From contig NC_091199.1 of NCBI RefSeq assembly GCF_040958095.1, positions 34,718,869-34,782,868 of the forward strand: DNA of 64,000 nucleotides. The letters run 5' to 3'. The DNA is from Procambarus clarkii. Lineage: Eukaryota > Arthropoda > Malacostraca > Decapoda > Cambaridae. Below the pieces are notes generated by a model. That model made no database searches and had not been told where the DNA came from. It was given only the letters and a program-made list of their open reading frames with translations. The translations under genes were made by a program, and so were the position numbers. The stretch's first letter is position 1; each line of letters begins with the position of its first letter. Shown here in pieces: positions 47,932 to 59,812 of the stretch.

Positions 47932-48612
47932 CTTGGTAGTTGGTGGTGAGTGAGTGGTGGATTTTGGGGTGGTAGTTAGTGGAGAGAGAGTGGTGGTTGG
48001 TGGGGTGGTAGTTGGTGGAGAGAGAGTAGTGGTTGGTGGGGTGGTAGTTGGTGGAGAGTGAGTGGTAAATGGTGAGGTAGTAGTTAGTGGAGAGTGGTGG
48101 TTGGTGGGGTGGTAGTTGGTGGAGAGATAGTGGTGGATGATGGGGGGTGGGTAGTTGGTGGTGTGAAAGTGGAGGGTAGTGGAGCGTGGTGGTTGGTGGA
48201 GTGATGGTGGAGGGCAGTAGAGGGTGGTGGTTGATTGTGTGAAGGTGGAGGGTAGTTGGGGATGGTGGTTGGTGGTGTGAAGTTGGAGGGTAGTAAGGGG
48301 TGGTGGTTGGTTGTGTCAAGTGGAGGGTTGTGGTTAGAGTTGTGAAGGTGGAGGGTAGTGGGGGATGGTGGTTGGTGGTGTGAAGGTGGAGAGTAGTTGG
48401 GGATGGTGGTTGGTGGTGTGAAGGTGGAGGGTGGTAGGGGGTGGTTGTTGATTGTGTGAAGGTGAAGAGTAGTTGTGGATAGTGGTTGGTTGAGTGAAGG
48501 TGGAGGGTGGTGGTTGGTGGTGTAAAGGTGGAGGATAATGGGGGATGGTAGTTAGGGGTGTTAAGGTGGAGGGTAATAGGGGATGGTGGTTGGTGGGTGT
48601 GAAGATGGTGGG
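47932..48612. repeat. Minisatellite B grading into a 38-bp variant (segment 6)
   Basis: It starts as GGTGGTAGTTGGTGGAGAGA units. From about 48150 it becomes GTGTGAAGGTGGAGGGTAGT with GGGGGATGGTGGTTGGTG. The latter form recurs at 53.77-54.30 kb. Confidence 0.93.
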
Positions 48613-49270
48613 TGTTATGAACCCCATGATCCTCATGATGAAGGTCTGCCCCATACTGAGAGTTATTCCCCACCTGACCATAGTGAGGAGTCAGGGAAGT
48701 TAAATGGTGCAAGCAACCATCATTAAATGTGACTAAGGAGGAGATACGTCCCCGAGGAGCACTTGGATAAGTCACTTGGAGGTCAGAGGTCGACTGTATG
48801 CCGCGACTCGTGTGCAAAAATGACGTCATCGCAGGAGCATGTTGCGTTCAATGGTCTTAAGAGGTCACTTGTGAGGAAGTCTGAAAAGAAGGACGCAGGT
48901 CGTCTCTCCAGAGGAAAATAGTCATTTGTGACTTATGTAGAAGAATTTGTATTAAATTTTACTGAGTGAAGTGTGAGGAAGCTTTGGGAGGGCAATGACT
49001 GCACCATACAAATGTTGGGACACGCGTTTATGTTGAGAATGATAAGAGTTTCAAAAGTGTTTGTGCATTGTACTGCGACGAGGCAGTTGCTTTGTGTGTT
49101 TAGCTGTTGGTGGCGCCAGGTATAAATGTGGCACGGGTCAAATGTAGCTTAATTTGTTAGTCGACTGGAGATATTTAGCCAGTGTTATGACTATTTTATA
49201 TTTTTCCTGTAACGAGAGGTCACCTCCTCCTAATATATGCTCGACGGTAAAGGGTATTTTAAGTGCAGTA
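48613..49270 (+). mobile_element. Related Gypsy-like LTR, 5' part
   Basis: Begins TGTTATGAACCCCATGATCC directly after the array. It shares TGTTATGA, GAGAGTTATTC and CCTGACC in order with the 35-47 kb LTR, but is otherwise diverged. It breaks off where a minus-strand LINE is inserted and may resume after 51.0 kb (inference). Confidence 0.55.
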
Positions 49271-50725
49271 AATACTTGTTTGAAGTTTAATCTGGCACTA
49301 TGATGTCATAAAAGTGAAGGAGATAGTGTTCGATTGTCTGAAGCCCCTGACAGTGGATGTAGAGTTCGTTGATGTTTGATCTGTACTTAGAGCTGAGTGC
49401 TGCCAGTTTGGTGTGTCCAAGCCTTAATCTGGTCGTCGTTACATCAGTTTCTCTGCTTTTTATAACTGACATGTTTCCAAGTTTCCGTTTTCTTTTTAAT
49501 GGACCCATAGTACAAAGCTGAGCATGACGTTCTCCATTTCATTAAAAAATCTTGTGTGATAGTATCTTTGAAGGCTACTTTTCGTGCAATATGAGGAAAT
49601 GGATGACGGGTAATGTGAGGTGTGTTGTGCATCGATTTGGCCAGTTGATCTACAAGTTTATTATGAAGTATACCACAATGCGCTGGGATCCAATGGATAG
49701 AGATGTCATAACCGTTCAATCGATGTTCATGATGAAGTTAAAGGGATGGGTAAACAAACTCTTTGCATGTCGTTGAAGAGTACGTAATTGCTTGAATCAC
49801 ACTCCTGGAGTCACTACAGATTGTATCTCTCCCAACTGGTAATGATGTGATTATTTGGAGAGCTTGGTATAAGACATATAATTCAGCAGTGAAAATAGAT
49901 AGTTGGTTTAGTAACTGCCATCCCTGCTGGAGATGGTATTCCGGTATCCATACAGCACTAGTGACCGAAGGTGCGTTGTTCATGAGGATGCGAGATCCAT
50001 CTGCATAAATCGCTGTGGTATTTGGGTACCAATTTTCCAATCTTGAGACAAAGACTGAGGCTATGGCTGAGTTTGGTGCAGACTTTGGAATGTTGTCTTC
50101 GAGTTGTATTGATGTATTAGGAGTTGTATAAAGTCAAGGTGGAATTGGGGGGCACAGTAAGTTGAGTTTCAGAGTTTTGGAGTAAAGTGAGGTCTATATT
50201 GAGGTTAGCTGTAGCCCGTGTGAGGATCGGTTGTGATTGGTGGGGAAGTGGGGTTATGTGGGTTAATTGTTGGGTTAATTTTTTATCTGTATGGGTGTGT
50301 CTGGTGAGCAGTGGTACAGAGTGACAGATAGTTGGCACACATTATGTCCCGTCTGGTGGCTAAGCTTGTGAAGCCTGTTACCACGTGAAGTCCAAAGAAA
50401 GGAGTGGAAAGCATTACGCCACATGTAAGTCGCAGAGCATTGTTTTGTATGACCTCAAGGCTCTGTGGCTGCTCTGTAGGAGCAGCCGGTGCAAATGCCT
50501 ACCAACAATAGTCTAGTTGGCTGCGAATGTAGGCTGTATATAAACAGGGCAAAATTTTATGGTGTGCTCCCCAGGTAGTGTGGCCAGGGTCAGGGGCTGA
50601 CTGAGGGGGAGAGCCCCCTGGCGGATCAAGATTTTTGGTGTGGACTCGTCCATGTGTTTACTAGTTGTGTTTTTGCGGGGGTTGAGCTTTGCTCTTTCGG
50701 CCCGCCTCTCAACTGTCAATCAACT
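49271..50725 (-). pseudogene. RNase H-bearing LINE fragment (RT thumb, RNase H, C-terminal domain)
   Basis: Reading down the minus strand, the RT C-terminal region has LPCLYTAYIRSQLDYCW at about 50530-50570 with an in-frame TAG. It is followed by QNNALRLTCGVMLSTPFFGL. RNase H follows: TAIYADGSRI (first catalytic Asp), IFTAELYVLYQAL (Glu) and ICSDSRSVIQAI (Asp), then SIHWIPAHCGILHNKLVDQLAK (His and Asn/Asp region), with stops between pieces. The last piece has TTRLRLGHTKLAAL and QTIEHYLLHF. It is 5' truncated, lacks the RT core and endonuclease, and belongs to the same broad group as the LINE at 12.0-14.5 kb. Confidence 0.78.
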
Positions 50726-50738
50726 GTTTACTTACTAC

Positions 50739-50963
50739 TTTTTTTTTTTTTTTTTTTTTTTTTCCCCACACCACACACACACACACCCCAGGAAGCAGCC
50801 CGTGACAGCTGACTAACTCCCAGGTACCTATTTTCTGCTAGGTAACAGGGGCACTTAGGGTGAAAGAAACTATGCCCATTTGTTTCTGCCTCGTGCGGGA
50901 ATCGAACCCGCGCCACAGAATTACGAGTCCTGCGCTCTATCCACCAGGCTACGAGGCCCCCAC
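50739..50963 (-). mobile_element. tRNA-derived SINE, family 2, with poly(A)
   Basis: The minus-strand head at 50888-50957 is a well-preserved cloverleaf: acceptor GCCTCGT/ACGAGGC pairs perfectly, the T arm is GCGGG-TTCGATT-CCCGC, and the anticodon loop CTCGTAA would read CGT (Thr-like). The body (CACCCTAAGTGCCCCTGTTA, CAGCTGTCACGGGCTGCTTC) is the same as in family 1, but the head is different. The tail is a CA-rich stretch plus a run of 20 or more A on the minus strand. The tRNA part is called as the SINE head, not as a working tRNA. Confidence 0.86.
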
Positions 50964-50999
50964 ATGTGGGGGAGTACCCCCACAGTACAGGCCGGTGCA

Positions 51000-53345
51000 C
51001 GGAATATAGAATTGCGAGGATAATTTTATTTAATGAATGTTATTTGTATTTCGATAAAAGGATATAGTTTATTATTTTGTGGTAATGGAATTACAGGTTC
51101 ATGTATGATGGTCATGGTGCGTCCAGAGTTGATGTAGCAGTGGTACATGGTGGCCATTATCCGTCATTAGTTGAGGTAGCAGCGATATAGAAGAAGCTGC
51201 AAGAGGATATACTTAATTTGCGGACCCACTGATTGAAGGTCCCTGTAGTGATTCCCAGGAAGATCAATCACCATAGAGGAGACTTGTTGTGTAGCGAGAG
51301 TAGCTGATCTTGCGGGTGACATATAGAGGGTTGTGAGGGCAACAATATATGCTTCAGAGATAGATGGATTTATGTAGTATGCCTGACACATTGCAAGGTG
51401 AAAGCGTTGATATTTTGTTGTTGGTGTTAAATTACATGTAAAAAGCCTAGTCGCCCAAACAGATGGCGAGGTGACTGAGGCACTGTGGGTAAATCTGGCT
51501 CAGAATATTAATTATAATGATAATTAATTTCGATAGCTGCGAAGGACCACCCAATAATTAAAAGGGAAATAAAATGAATAAATAATATTAGAAATAAATC
51601 CTAGAAATAGTGCATATGGATCTCTCAATAATTAATCATGTAATTCAAGAGCATTAAGTGAACTGTAGATTGAAATTAAAATATTGAACCACATCGCACC
51701 ACATCCTTTGGGGGGTTAAATTGGTACAAAGAAACTAATGCGTTACTTGCACAATAAAATAGATACAAATTCGCGTGAAATGTTAGCCATTAAGATATCA
51801 AGAATATCAGAAATAATTACATGACAAATAATAATAAATGGTTAGTAAACATATGATCTTATATTGAAGATCAGTAATTAAATAAATGTTAGTGATTTAC
51901 TAATTTAGAAAATAAACAGCAGCTTAGCTGTGTTGTAGAAATAGATGTAAGCGTTAGGGCAGTCACGTCAAGAGAACTTGTCGAAACAGTCTGTCCTAGA
52001 ACACGCCTTGGGGGTAGAGGCTTTCTTCTCTTCTTGTCACTATGGAACAAGCTGATATATAGGTAAAATGTAAGAATTGCCAAAACCAATGTTGATTTAC
52101 ATCTATTTCTAAATGAAACTGTGGAGGCGATCGAGCGTGGGACTCACTTGTTGGTATTTAGAGTCCATGCCGCCTGACAACGAACATCCTACAAATTAAT
52201 TACCTTGTGATCACAAACTACCAACTATTAGTAGGACTTATCGGTATAATGTTCACCAGGCCGAGTGTCTGATTAATGATGGAGTCGCTCCAGCACTCTG
52301 ACATCCGCTGATGTTAGGTGACACAAATACGGGCTGATAAAATACGCAAGGTCCAGACACTGCTTGTCGCCAGGAAAATGGCTGCCGTCTCTCTCCACCT
52401 TCCTCCTCGAGGTGGCGCATGCGCAGTAGCTCCCAGTAGGATCCCCGAGCATAAATTATATTATTTATTTAATGGTAAATATGGAAGGAAGAGGTATTAC
52501 GAATATTTACGTCATAAATAAATGTGTTATGCGGCCATATATTTTCTCGTGGTGCAAGTCAATTAATTTAGACTCCGTTAAATAAACGAAAAAGAGTTAG
52601 AGTGGAAATTGTTTTACATTATATTATTATTCACTGGAACAGATAGTCTAGCTGGGTAAATGAATTCCAGTAAACGGTAATATACTAATTAAAGTAAACT
52701 TATTAGTAAATGTTTATCCTTAATAAAGAAAGGTAAAGAACTGGACTCTATTTGATCCACTGATATGTGGAAATTTATTCTCTGTGGCAAGCTGGCTGAC
52801 GCAACTTCGCCATAAACAGTAGGAAAGATTTGGCGCAGTTATTACACAGTAACAAATGAGTTAATATTATTGCATTACTGGTTAGTGGTATTTGAAAATA
52901 TAATTGTTAGTACAAGAATTCTTCTTGAAGTACTAATTGTGAGTGATTATGTGTTGGAAATTTCCAACAGACACAATGGGTTGCTGAAAAGAAGCAGGCA
53001 GCAGCCTAGCCCAAATGGCGAAGTGACTGAGGCACAGCGGGTGGCTGAATCAGAGCAGGCAACAGAGTACCCCAGATGGCGAGGTGACTGAGGCACAGAG
53101 GGTGGCTGAATCAGAGCAGGCAACAGAGTACCCCAGATGGCGAGGTGACTGAGGCACAGAGGGTGGCTAAAGAGGAACGGGCAGCAGACTACCCCAGAAC
53201 TGTCTCACACACACACACACACAGAGCTTGTGTCTGAAACGAGTGCCTTACCCACAGCCTGAGTCTGAGAGCAGGTAACTGTTATAAGCTCGTGTAACTG
53301 CAGGTCGAGTTATTTCTCTCTCTTTTAGACAACTCAAAGGACAAG
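51000..53345 (+). other. AT-rich stretch, probable remainder of the Gypsy-like LTR/leader
   Basis: No ORF of note is seen. It lies between the LTR start at 48.6 kb and the gag at 53.35 kb, so it is probably the rest of that LTR and leader, interrupted by the LINE and SINE. A CAGATGGCGAGGTGACTGAG phrase at about 51459 recurs in the tandem at 53.0 kb, which supports one element. The end of the leader (CTGCAGGTCGAGTTATTTCT ... GGACAAGATG) resembles that of the tandem Gypsy. Confidence 0.4.
53010..53192 (+). repeat. 61-bp tandem repeat, three units
   Basis: Units start at 53010, 53071 and 53132 (CCCARATGGCGARGTGACTG, then AGGCACAGMGGGTGGCT). The first two are followed by GAATCAGAGCAGGCAACAGA; the third diverges at its end. 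Confidence 0.88.
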
Positions 53346-53770
53346 ATGCATAATGTGCAAATGTTTGTTGATTTAGGGAAACCTGAGACCTTGGAGGGAT
53401 GTACAAAGGAACAGATGAGACACATTACAGGGAGATGTGGCATTAGGATAAAATCATCCAAGGAAGCACTGATGAAAGATTGGATCCTTAAGGATTTGAG
53501 AGTCAAGAGTGAAGTGGTAAAGCAAGGGGCTCAAAATGGAGCTGAGAGGGGAGTGGAAGATGATGGGCAAGATGGAGTGAGGTGACAGGTGTCAAACAGT
53601 AGTAGTAAGAGTAGCCACAGTAGCAGAAGCAGCCGGAACAGATGCTTGGAATGGTTCCAGCTTGAATTGCAGATGCAACTGAGGCGAGTCAGTTCCAACT
53701 AGAGAAGTTGAAATTAGAACTGCAGAGAAAAAAATAAGTAGAAAAAGAGAAGACTAAACTAGAAGCTAAG
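53346..53770 (+). pseudogene. Gypsy-like gag N-terminus, second family, truncated
   Basis: The ATG at 53346 opens MHNVQMFVDLGKPETLEG, matching MNKVQAFVESGKPEDLEG of the tandem Gypsy. CTKEQMRHITGRCGIRIKSS and a GVEDDGQDGVR stretch follow. A TGA at 53583-53585 closes the frame, but gag-like sequence (SSKSSHSSRSSRNRCLEWFQ-type, then KLKLELQ) continues to about 53760. There it is cut off by the 38-bp minisatellite. A small deletion near 53690 shortens the coiled coil. Confidence 0.8.
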
Positions 53771-54300
53771 CTGGTTGTTGGTGGAATGAAGGTGGGGGGT
53801 GGTGGGTGATAGTGGTTGGTGGTGTGAAGATGGAGGGTAGTGGGGGATGGTGGTTGGTGTGAAAGTTGGGGGGGGGGTGATGGTGGTTGGTGGTGTGAGG
53901 ATGGAGGGTAGTGGGGGATGGTTGTTGGTGGTGTGTAGGTGAAGGGTAGTGGGTGATAGTGGTTGGTGGTGTGAAGGTGGTGGGTGATGGTGGTGTGAAG
54001 ATGGAGGATAATGGGGGATGGTGGTTGGTGGTGTGAAGATGGAAGGTAATGGGGGTTGGTGGTGTGAAGGTGGGGGATAGTGGTTGGTGGTGTGAAGATG
54101 GAGGATAATGGGGGATGGTGGTTGGTGGTGTGAAGATGGAGGGTAATGGGGGTTATTGGTGTGAAGGTGGGGGATAGTGGTTGGTGGTGTGAAGGTGGGG
54201 GGTGATGGTGATGTGAAGATGGAGTATAGTGGGTGATGGTGGTTGGTGGTGTGAAGGTGGAGGGTGGTGGGGGATGGTGGTTGGTGGCGTGAGGGTGGGA
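53771..54300. repeat. 38-bp minisatellite (segment 7)
   Basis: GTGTGAAGATGGAGGGTAGT and GGGGGATGGTGGTTGGTG units, the same form as 48.15-48.61 kb. The Gypsy-like LTR/gag between them therefore interrupts one array. Confidence 0.93.
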
Positions 54301-54750
54301 TTTTTTTTTTTGGAGTAAAGAGGGTGGAGAGGCATAGGTGAAGCAAAGTTTAGAAGTGGGAAATACAGTGAGAGTTAAGAAAGTAGGCGGGCTGTCCGCC
54401 TTGCTGACACGATGTCTGGGTGTTGGCAGCTAAGCTAAGCTTTCTCTCTTGTCAGGGAGCTGTGAGTGTGAGGTTCTTCACATGTATATCAGCATATACG
54501 AACGTCTATTGATGAATACTGTGTAGCATTTATATATACACACCCTGATGCTTCCAAACATGTTGTTCTGTTTAAGGCTCTTTATTTCTGTTTTTTATTA
54601 ATATTGATTTATTTATACATGCATATATATTCACATATGTACACACACATGTATCCATATACACATACATATATACTAAATTGTTTCCAATTATTGGGGG
54701 GTTTCTGGTCAGTATTTCACCTGGGAATTATGTACTGTGGGGCGGGGTTT
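54301..54750. other. Unassigned non-coding
   Basis: A T run at 54301-54311, then mixed sequence with ATATAC-rich stretches near 54600-54680. No motif is recognised. Confidence 0.35.
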
Positions 54751-55190
54751 TCATCTAGTGAATTGAGGCTCTAGGGTCACCAGCTGTGGGAGCGGCGTCT
54801 CATCTTGGAGTAATCTTTTTAACATTGGGTCCTCTAACATTTCGATGGTGTTACACACCCTGATGGGTTGGTGATGTAGTCTGATATTTAGTGGTTGTAT
54901 GTTCAGGAGTTCATGGAGTTCCTGGATTGTCTGGTCATATGGTGGACGGTGTTTTGCTGTTCTCCTTAGTGCCTTAGTTTGAACTGCTTTTAGTTTTTGC
55001 AAGTAAATTTTCTTTAAGGTGTGCAGTGGTACTGGGGGATACTCAAGATGCGGCCGAACTAGAGCACTATATAGGTGCATCTGAATGTTCGTGCTGAGGC
55101 TTCGGAATCTCCTCAGTTTCCCAAAATCTGCTTTAGCTTTGTTTAATCGGTCCTTTATGTGAATTTTTATCCCTGTTTTATTGATCAAGG
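54751..55190 (-). pseudogene. LINE RT C-terminal fragment
   Basis: The minus strand encodes HIKDRLNKAKADFGKLRRF, then MHLYSALVRPHLEYPPVPL and LKAVQTKALRRTAKHRPP, the RT thumb and downstream region of a Jockey-like ORF2. LHELLNIQPLNIRLH follows. The frame is open for 145 residues. It continues upstream at 55540-55700 beyond an inserted LINE 3' UTR and (ATT)n array. Confidence 0.75.
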
Positions 55191-55214
55191 GTCCCAGTAT
55201 TCTGCCTACCTCCG

Positions 55215-55531
<317 letters not shown>

Positions 55532-55539
55532 TGGATCGG

Positions 55540-55714
55540 GCAGCTGTCAAGGATAATGGGGTCAGGGTTTCATTTTGCAATGTGTATTATCTGGAACTTT
55601 TGTTTGTTTGTGCTGATTTTCCATTGTTTCTCAAAGATGTTTATGGATTTAATTGCTGCCTTGGTCTTGTCGGCTAGTAGTGGCTTTGATGGACCCGTTC
55701 CGTTCTGGGTGTGA
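55540..55714 (-). pseudogene. LINE RT fragment upstream of the inserted array
   Basis: The minus strand reads LLADKTKAAIKSINIFEKQ, then WKISTNKQKFQIIHIAK and a stop. This is the segment that normally lies between the FADD motif and the thumb region found at 54751-55190. The two pieces are thus parts of one element split by the 55215-55530 sequence. Confidence 0.65.
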
Positions 55715-57736
55715 GAGGGAAAGGGCCACGCTATGCGAGCTCCGCGAAAAACAATATATATCTAGGGATATTTCAGTGATACAGGAACTAAACACAGTCA
55801 GATAACTTTTAAAGTGTATCTCAACATATTAAACAATATGTCATAGTGATTACCATCCGACCGTTTGTGTTCAAGGAAAAATAAGTGAAATTCGTGTGTC
55901 GTCAACGCCTGCCCTCGTGGTGCCAGGAGGCCTTAGGCGATAGTTGCCAAGTCGTCATTAAATCACATCCCTCGCTATTGAAACATCAAGAAATCAGTGC
56001 ACATAGTGCTAAGATCTCTATGCAAAACGTGTGTCTATTATAAAAAAAAATAAGATAACATATCTTAATATCAAGTTAACAATTTATACACAAAATAAGT
56101 CCGTTGTGTGTATGTAAACAAGGGCCATTTAAATGTAGGCCCACCTCAGTACCCACTGTGTGTGTATTCTTTCAAATAGTGTAACGTACTCAGGTAACTA
56201 GTGCCCAGACACAGAAACTAGACGATATATAGAGATATATAGATATTATATAGATATATAGACTAGAGATATATAGGCAATTTAAATAAAGAGACGTGAA
56301 TATCTCTCACCTTGTTGTTTGTTCTCGCTATGCATTCTGACCGGTTCACCCTATAGCTACCTAAGATTACTGATCAGGAATAAAATGGGTTTCGACGGAA
56401 CACTTCCCTTATAGTAGACGTAGATCATGTGTTGACAATGCACTTTATTCCCTTAACACTGTTGTCCAAGGGAAATTATTGGGGCTAGATCTGCCCCAGC
56501 AGGATTGGTATGATGTTAATGGTGACTGCTCTCGCCCTCCTCCCACTGATGCCTCGGCTATCTTGTCCAGATGTCAAGAAGTGAATGGAAGGCTTACATT
56601 TACTCTATTTTAGTACTGATAATTAAGTTGATTCAAATGAAATGTTTTTATTATGTTAACAGTCCAAAGACTGTGGTATTAAGATTTCCCATTAACATAG
56701 CTGGTGAATCTAATAGCGATGTGGTAATGACATCCCCCGTTTTCTACTGCCGGAAATTTCTACTGTGTCAATTTGAAAGTTGGTAAATGGTGTCGATTTT
56801 TCCGACAACTCACGACTGATGACGTCCGAACACTTCCAGAACATGTGCATCGCTGATGACTTTTGTTTGAACCACAACGCTGTAAATGATTTACCTACTT
56901 TCTACAAATGCAAATAAGAGCCAACAGATCCTAAACACCTAACCTATCCCAACCATTGCCTAAATATGCACAATTTGATAATATATTAATTTATATTTGA
57001 GAAAACTTCAGTTTAAAATGAACAAAATCTTAAAACTGATGAATGTGTCTCATGGGTCAGCCACTGGATGGAATGGACTTGGTCTTTGGATGGGTTGCTA
57101 AGGAGGTGAAGCTCTTTAAACCTCTCCTACTCGGGCCTTGTTGTACTTGTTGCATTACAGTTTAACTATTCTCACGATCACATTCTATGTCGGATCTTGT
57201 CTTAAAATTTTTGATGAGAGGTGGCTTCTGCAACTTTTTCTTTCGGTTCATTCCACTTGTTGCCTACACATACAGGGTAGGAGTATGTCCTTATCTTTCC
57301 TCTAATAATTTGGGTTTCCTACCTCAACTTATGCCCTATTAATCGTTCATTAAAAACAAGCTGTCCCTGTTAACCTTGTACATTAGCCTCAGTATTTGGT
57401 GTTATGATCAAATCCTCTCAGTTAGTTATAACCTCCCTGGTTGTAAGGCGCAGTTCTCTTAACTCTTATAGCTTAACCTTCTTATTAACAAATCTCTACA
57501 TTCTTTCATATTCTTTTATGCTCATTACTCTCACTGGACTTCTCCTCTTTGTAAAAGTATGTGTAAGAACTGGCCATATTGAAGGAGAGTTTCCTGGTAG
57601 TTCAATATTCAACGCCCCACTACCTATCAGTGTGGGCGTTGAGCGCGGGTGTACTTAGTGCGTGGTGGCCAGCCAGCCAGCCAGCAGTCATGCAGGGTGT
57701 TGGTTAGTGTGTAGTGTGAGTGTGGTGGAGAGAGTC
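55715..57736. other. Unassigned, possible 5' flank of a host gene
   Basis: Mostly AT-rich sequence without repeats I can name, apart from a GATATATAG-type run at 56222-56275. The last 100 bp become GC-rich (CCAGCCAGCCAGCCAG). A TCAGT at about 57628, near a Sp1-like GTGGGCG, is a weak initiator candidate for the exon that follows; no clear TATA box is seen. Confidence 0.3.
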
Positions 57737-57902
57737 ATGTCTGTCTGTCTGCTGCCTCTCCTCTGTGTCCTGGTGGGCTGGTCGGCCGCCTTCCCGGAGG
57801 CCACCATGGGCCACACGGAGGAGTTGGACCTGACTGGTACCATCATTATCAACCAGATTGCTATACACCAGCTGCAGGAGGAGCAGCGAGGCGTCCAGGA
57901 AG
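57737..57902 (+). CDS. First coding exon of a putative secreted protein
   Basis: An ATG at 57737 opens MSVCLLPLLCVLVGWSAAFP, a classic signal peptide: a short start, a hydrophobic Leu/Val core, then small residues with likely cleavage after SAA. The mature part is acidic and polar: HTEELDLTGTIIINQIAIHQ and LQEEQRGVQE. It ends at GGAAG|GTGAGAGT (57902/57903), a good splice donor, after 55 codons plus one base (phase 1). The upstream 80 bp are GC-rich and look like a 5' UTR. Downstream sequence reads open a little further but is intron by this model. No second exon is in the window; a 20-bp minisatellite begins 90 bp into the intron. I do not recognise the family. It is the only candidate host gene here. 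Confidence 0.55.
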
Positions 57903-57992
57903 GTGAGAGTAAGAGCAAAGTTATGTTCACAGTTCCTTGTGACTTATTTAATGAGTTAGAAAACTGAATATTTGCGGCTTATATATAAACAT

Positions 57993-59812
57993 CACGATAA
58001 GGCACCAGTACACACCATAAGGCACCAGTACACACCATAAGGCACCAGTACACACCATAAGGCACCAGTACACACCATAAGGCACCAGTACACACCATAA
58101 GGCACCAGTACACACCATAAGGCACCAGTACCCACCATAAGGCACCAGTACACACCATAAGGCACCAGTACACACCATAAGGCACCGGTACACACCATAA
58201 GGCACCAGTACACACCATAAGGCACCAGTACACACCATAAGGCACCAGCACATACCATAAGGCACCAGTACACACCATAAGGCACCGGTACACACCATAA
58301 GGAACGAGTACACACTATAAGGCACAGTACACACCATAAGGCACCAGCACACACCATAAGGCACCAGTACACACCATAAGGCACCAGTACACACCATAAG
58401 GCACCAGTACACACCATAAGGCACCAGTACACACCATAAGGCACCGGTACGCACCATAAGGCACCAGTACACACCATAAGGCACCAGTACACACCATAAG
58501 GCACCAGTACATACCATAAGGCACCAGTACACACCATAAGGCACCGGTACACACCATAAGGTACGAGTACACACTATAAGGCACAGTACACACCATAAGG
58601 CACCAGTACACACCATAAGGCACAGTACACACTATAAGGCACAGTACACACCATAAGGTACGAGTACACACCATAAGACACCAGTACACACCATAAGACA
58701 CCAGTACACACCATAATGCACCAGTACACACCATAAGGTACCAGTACACACTATAAGGCACCAGTACACGCCATAAGGCACCAGTACACACCATAAGGAA
58801 CCAAAACACACACCATAAGGTACCAGTACACACTATAAGGCACCAGTACACGCCATAATGCACCAGTACACACCATAAGGCACCAGTACACACAATAAGG
58901 TAAGAGTACACACCATAAGGCACCAGTACACACCATAAGGCACCAGTACACACCATAAGGCACCAGTACACACAATAAGGTAAGAGTACTCACCATAATA
59001 CACCAGTACACACCATAAGGCACAAGTACACACCATAAGGCACCAGTACACACCGTAATGCACCAGTACACACCATAATGCACCTGTACACACCGTAAGG
59101 CACCAGTAAACACCATAAGGCACCAGTACACACCATAAGGCACCAGTACACTCCATACGGCACCAGTACACACCATAAGGCACCAGTACACACCATAAGG
59201 CACCGGTACACACCATATGTCACCGGTACACACTTTAAGGCACCGTTAAACACCGTAAAACAACCAGTACACACCATAAGGCACCAGTACATACCATAAG
59301 GCACCAGTACGCATCATAAGGCACCAGTACACACCATAAGGTACCAGTACACACCATAAGGCACCAGTACACACCATAGCGCACCAGAACACACCATAAT
59401 GCACCAGTACACAGTAAAAAGCACCAGTACACACTACAATGCACCAGTACACACCATAATGCACCAGTACACAGTAAAAGGCACCAGTACACACCATTAG
59501 GCACCAATACACACCATTAGGCACCAGTACGCACCATAATGCACCAGTGCACACCATAATGCACCAATACACACCATAAAGCACCAGTACACACCATAAG
59601 GCACCAGTACACACCATAAGGCACCAGTACACACCATAAGGCACCAGTACACACCATAAGGCACCAGCACACACCAAAAGATACCAGTACACACCATAAG
59701 GTACCAGTACACACCATAGGGCACCAGTACGCACCAAAAGGCACCAGAACACACCATAAGGCACCAGTACACACCATAAGGCACCAGTGCACACCATAAG
59801 GTACCAGTACAC
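57993..59812. repeat. 20-bp minisatellite D, segment 1
   Basis: The tandem unit is ATAAGGCACCAGTACACACC with point variants and occasional one-base indels. Three units give 20 residues on the minus strand (VPYGVYWCLMVCTGALWC-type), producing many long artefact frames. It starts inside the inferred first intron of the exon at 57.74 kb. Confidence 0.97.

Noticed and set aside
50888..50957. Functional tRNA-Thr gene
   Set aside because: It is fused directly to the SINE body shared with other copies and to a poly(A) tail, so it is best called a SINE head.
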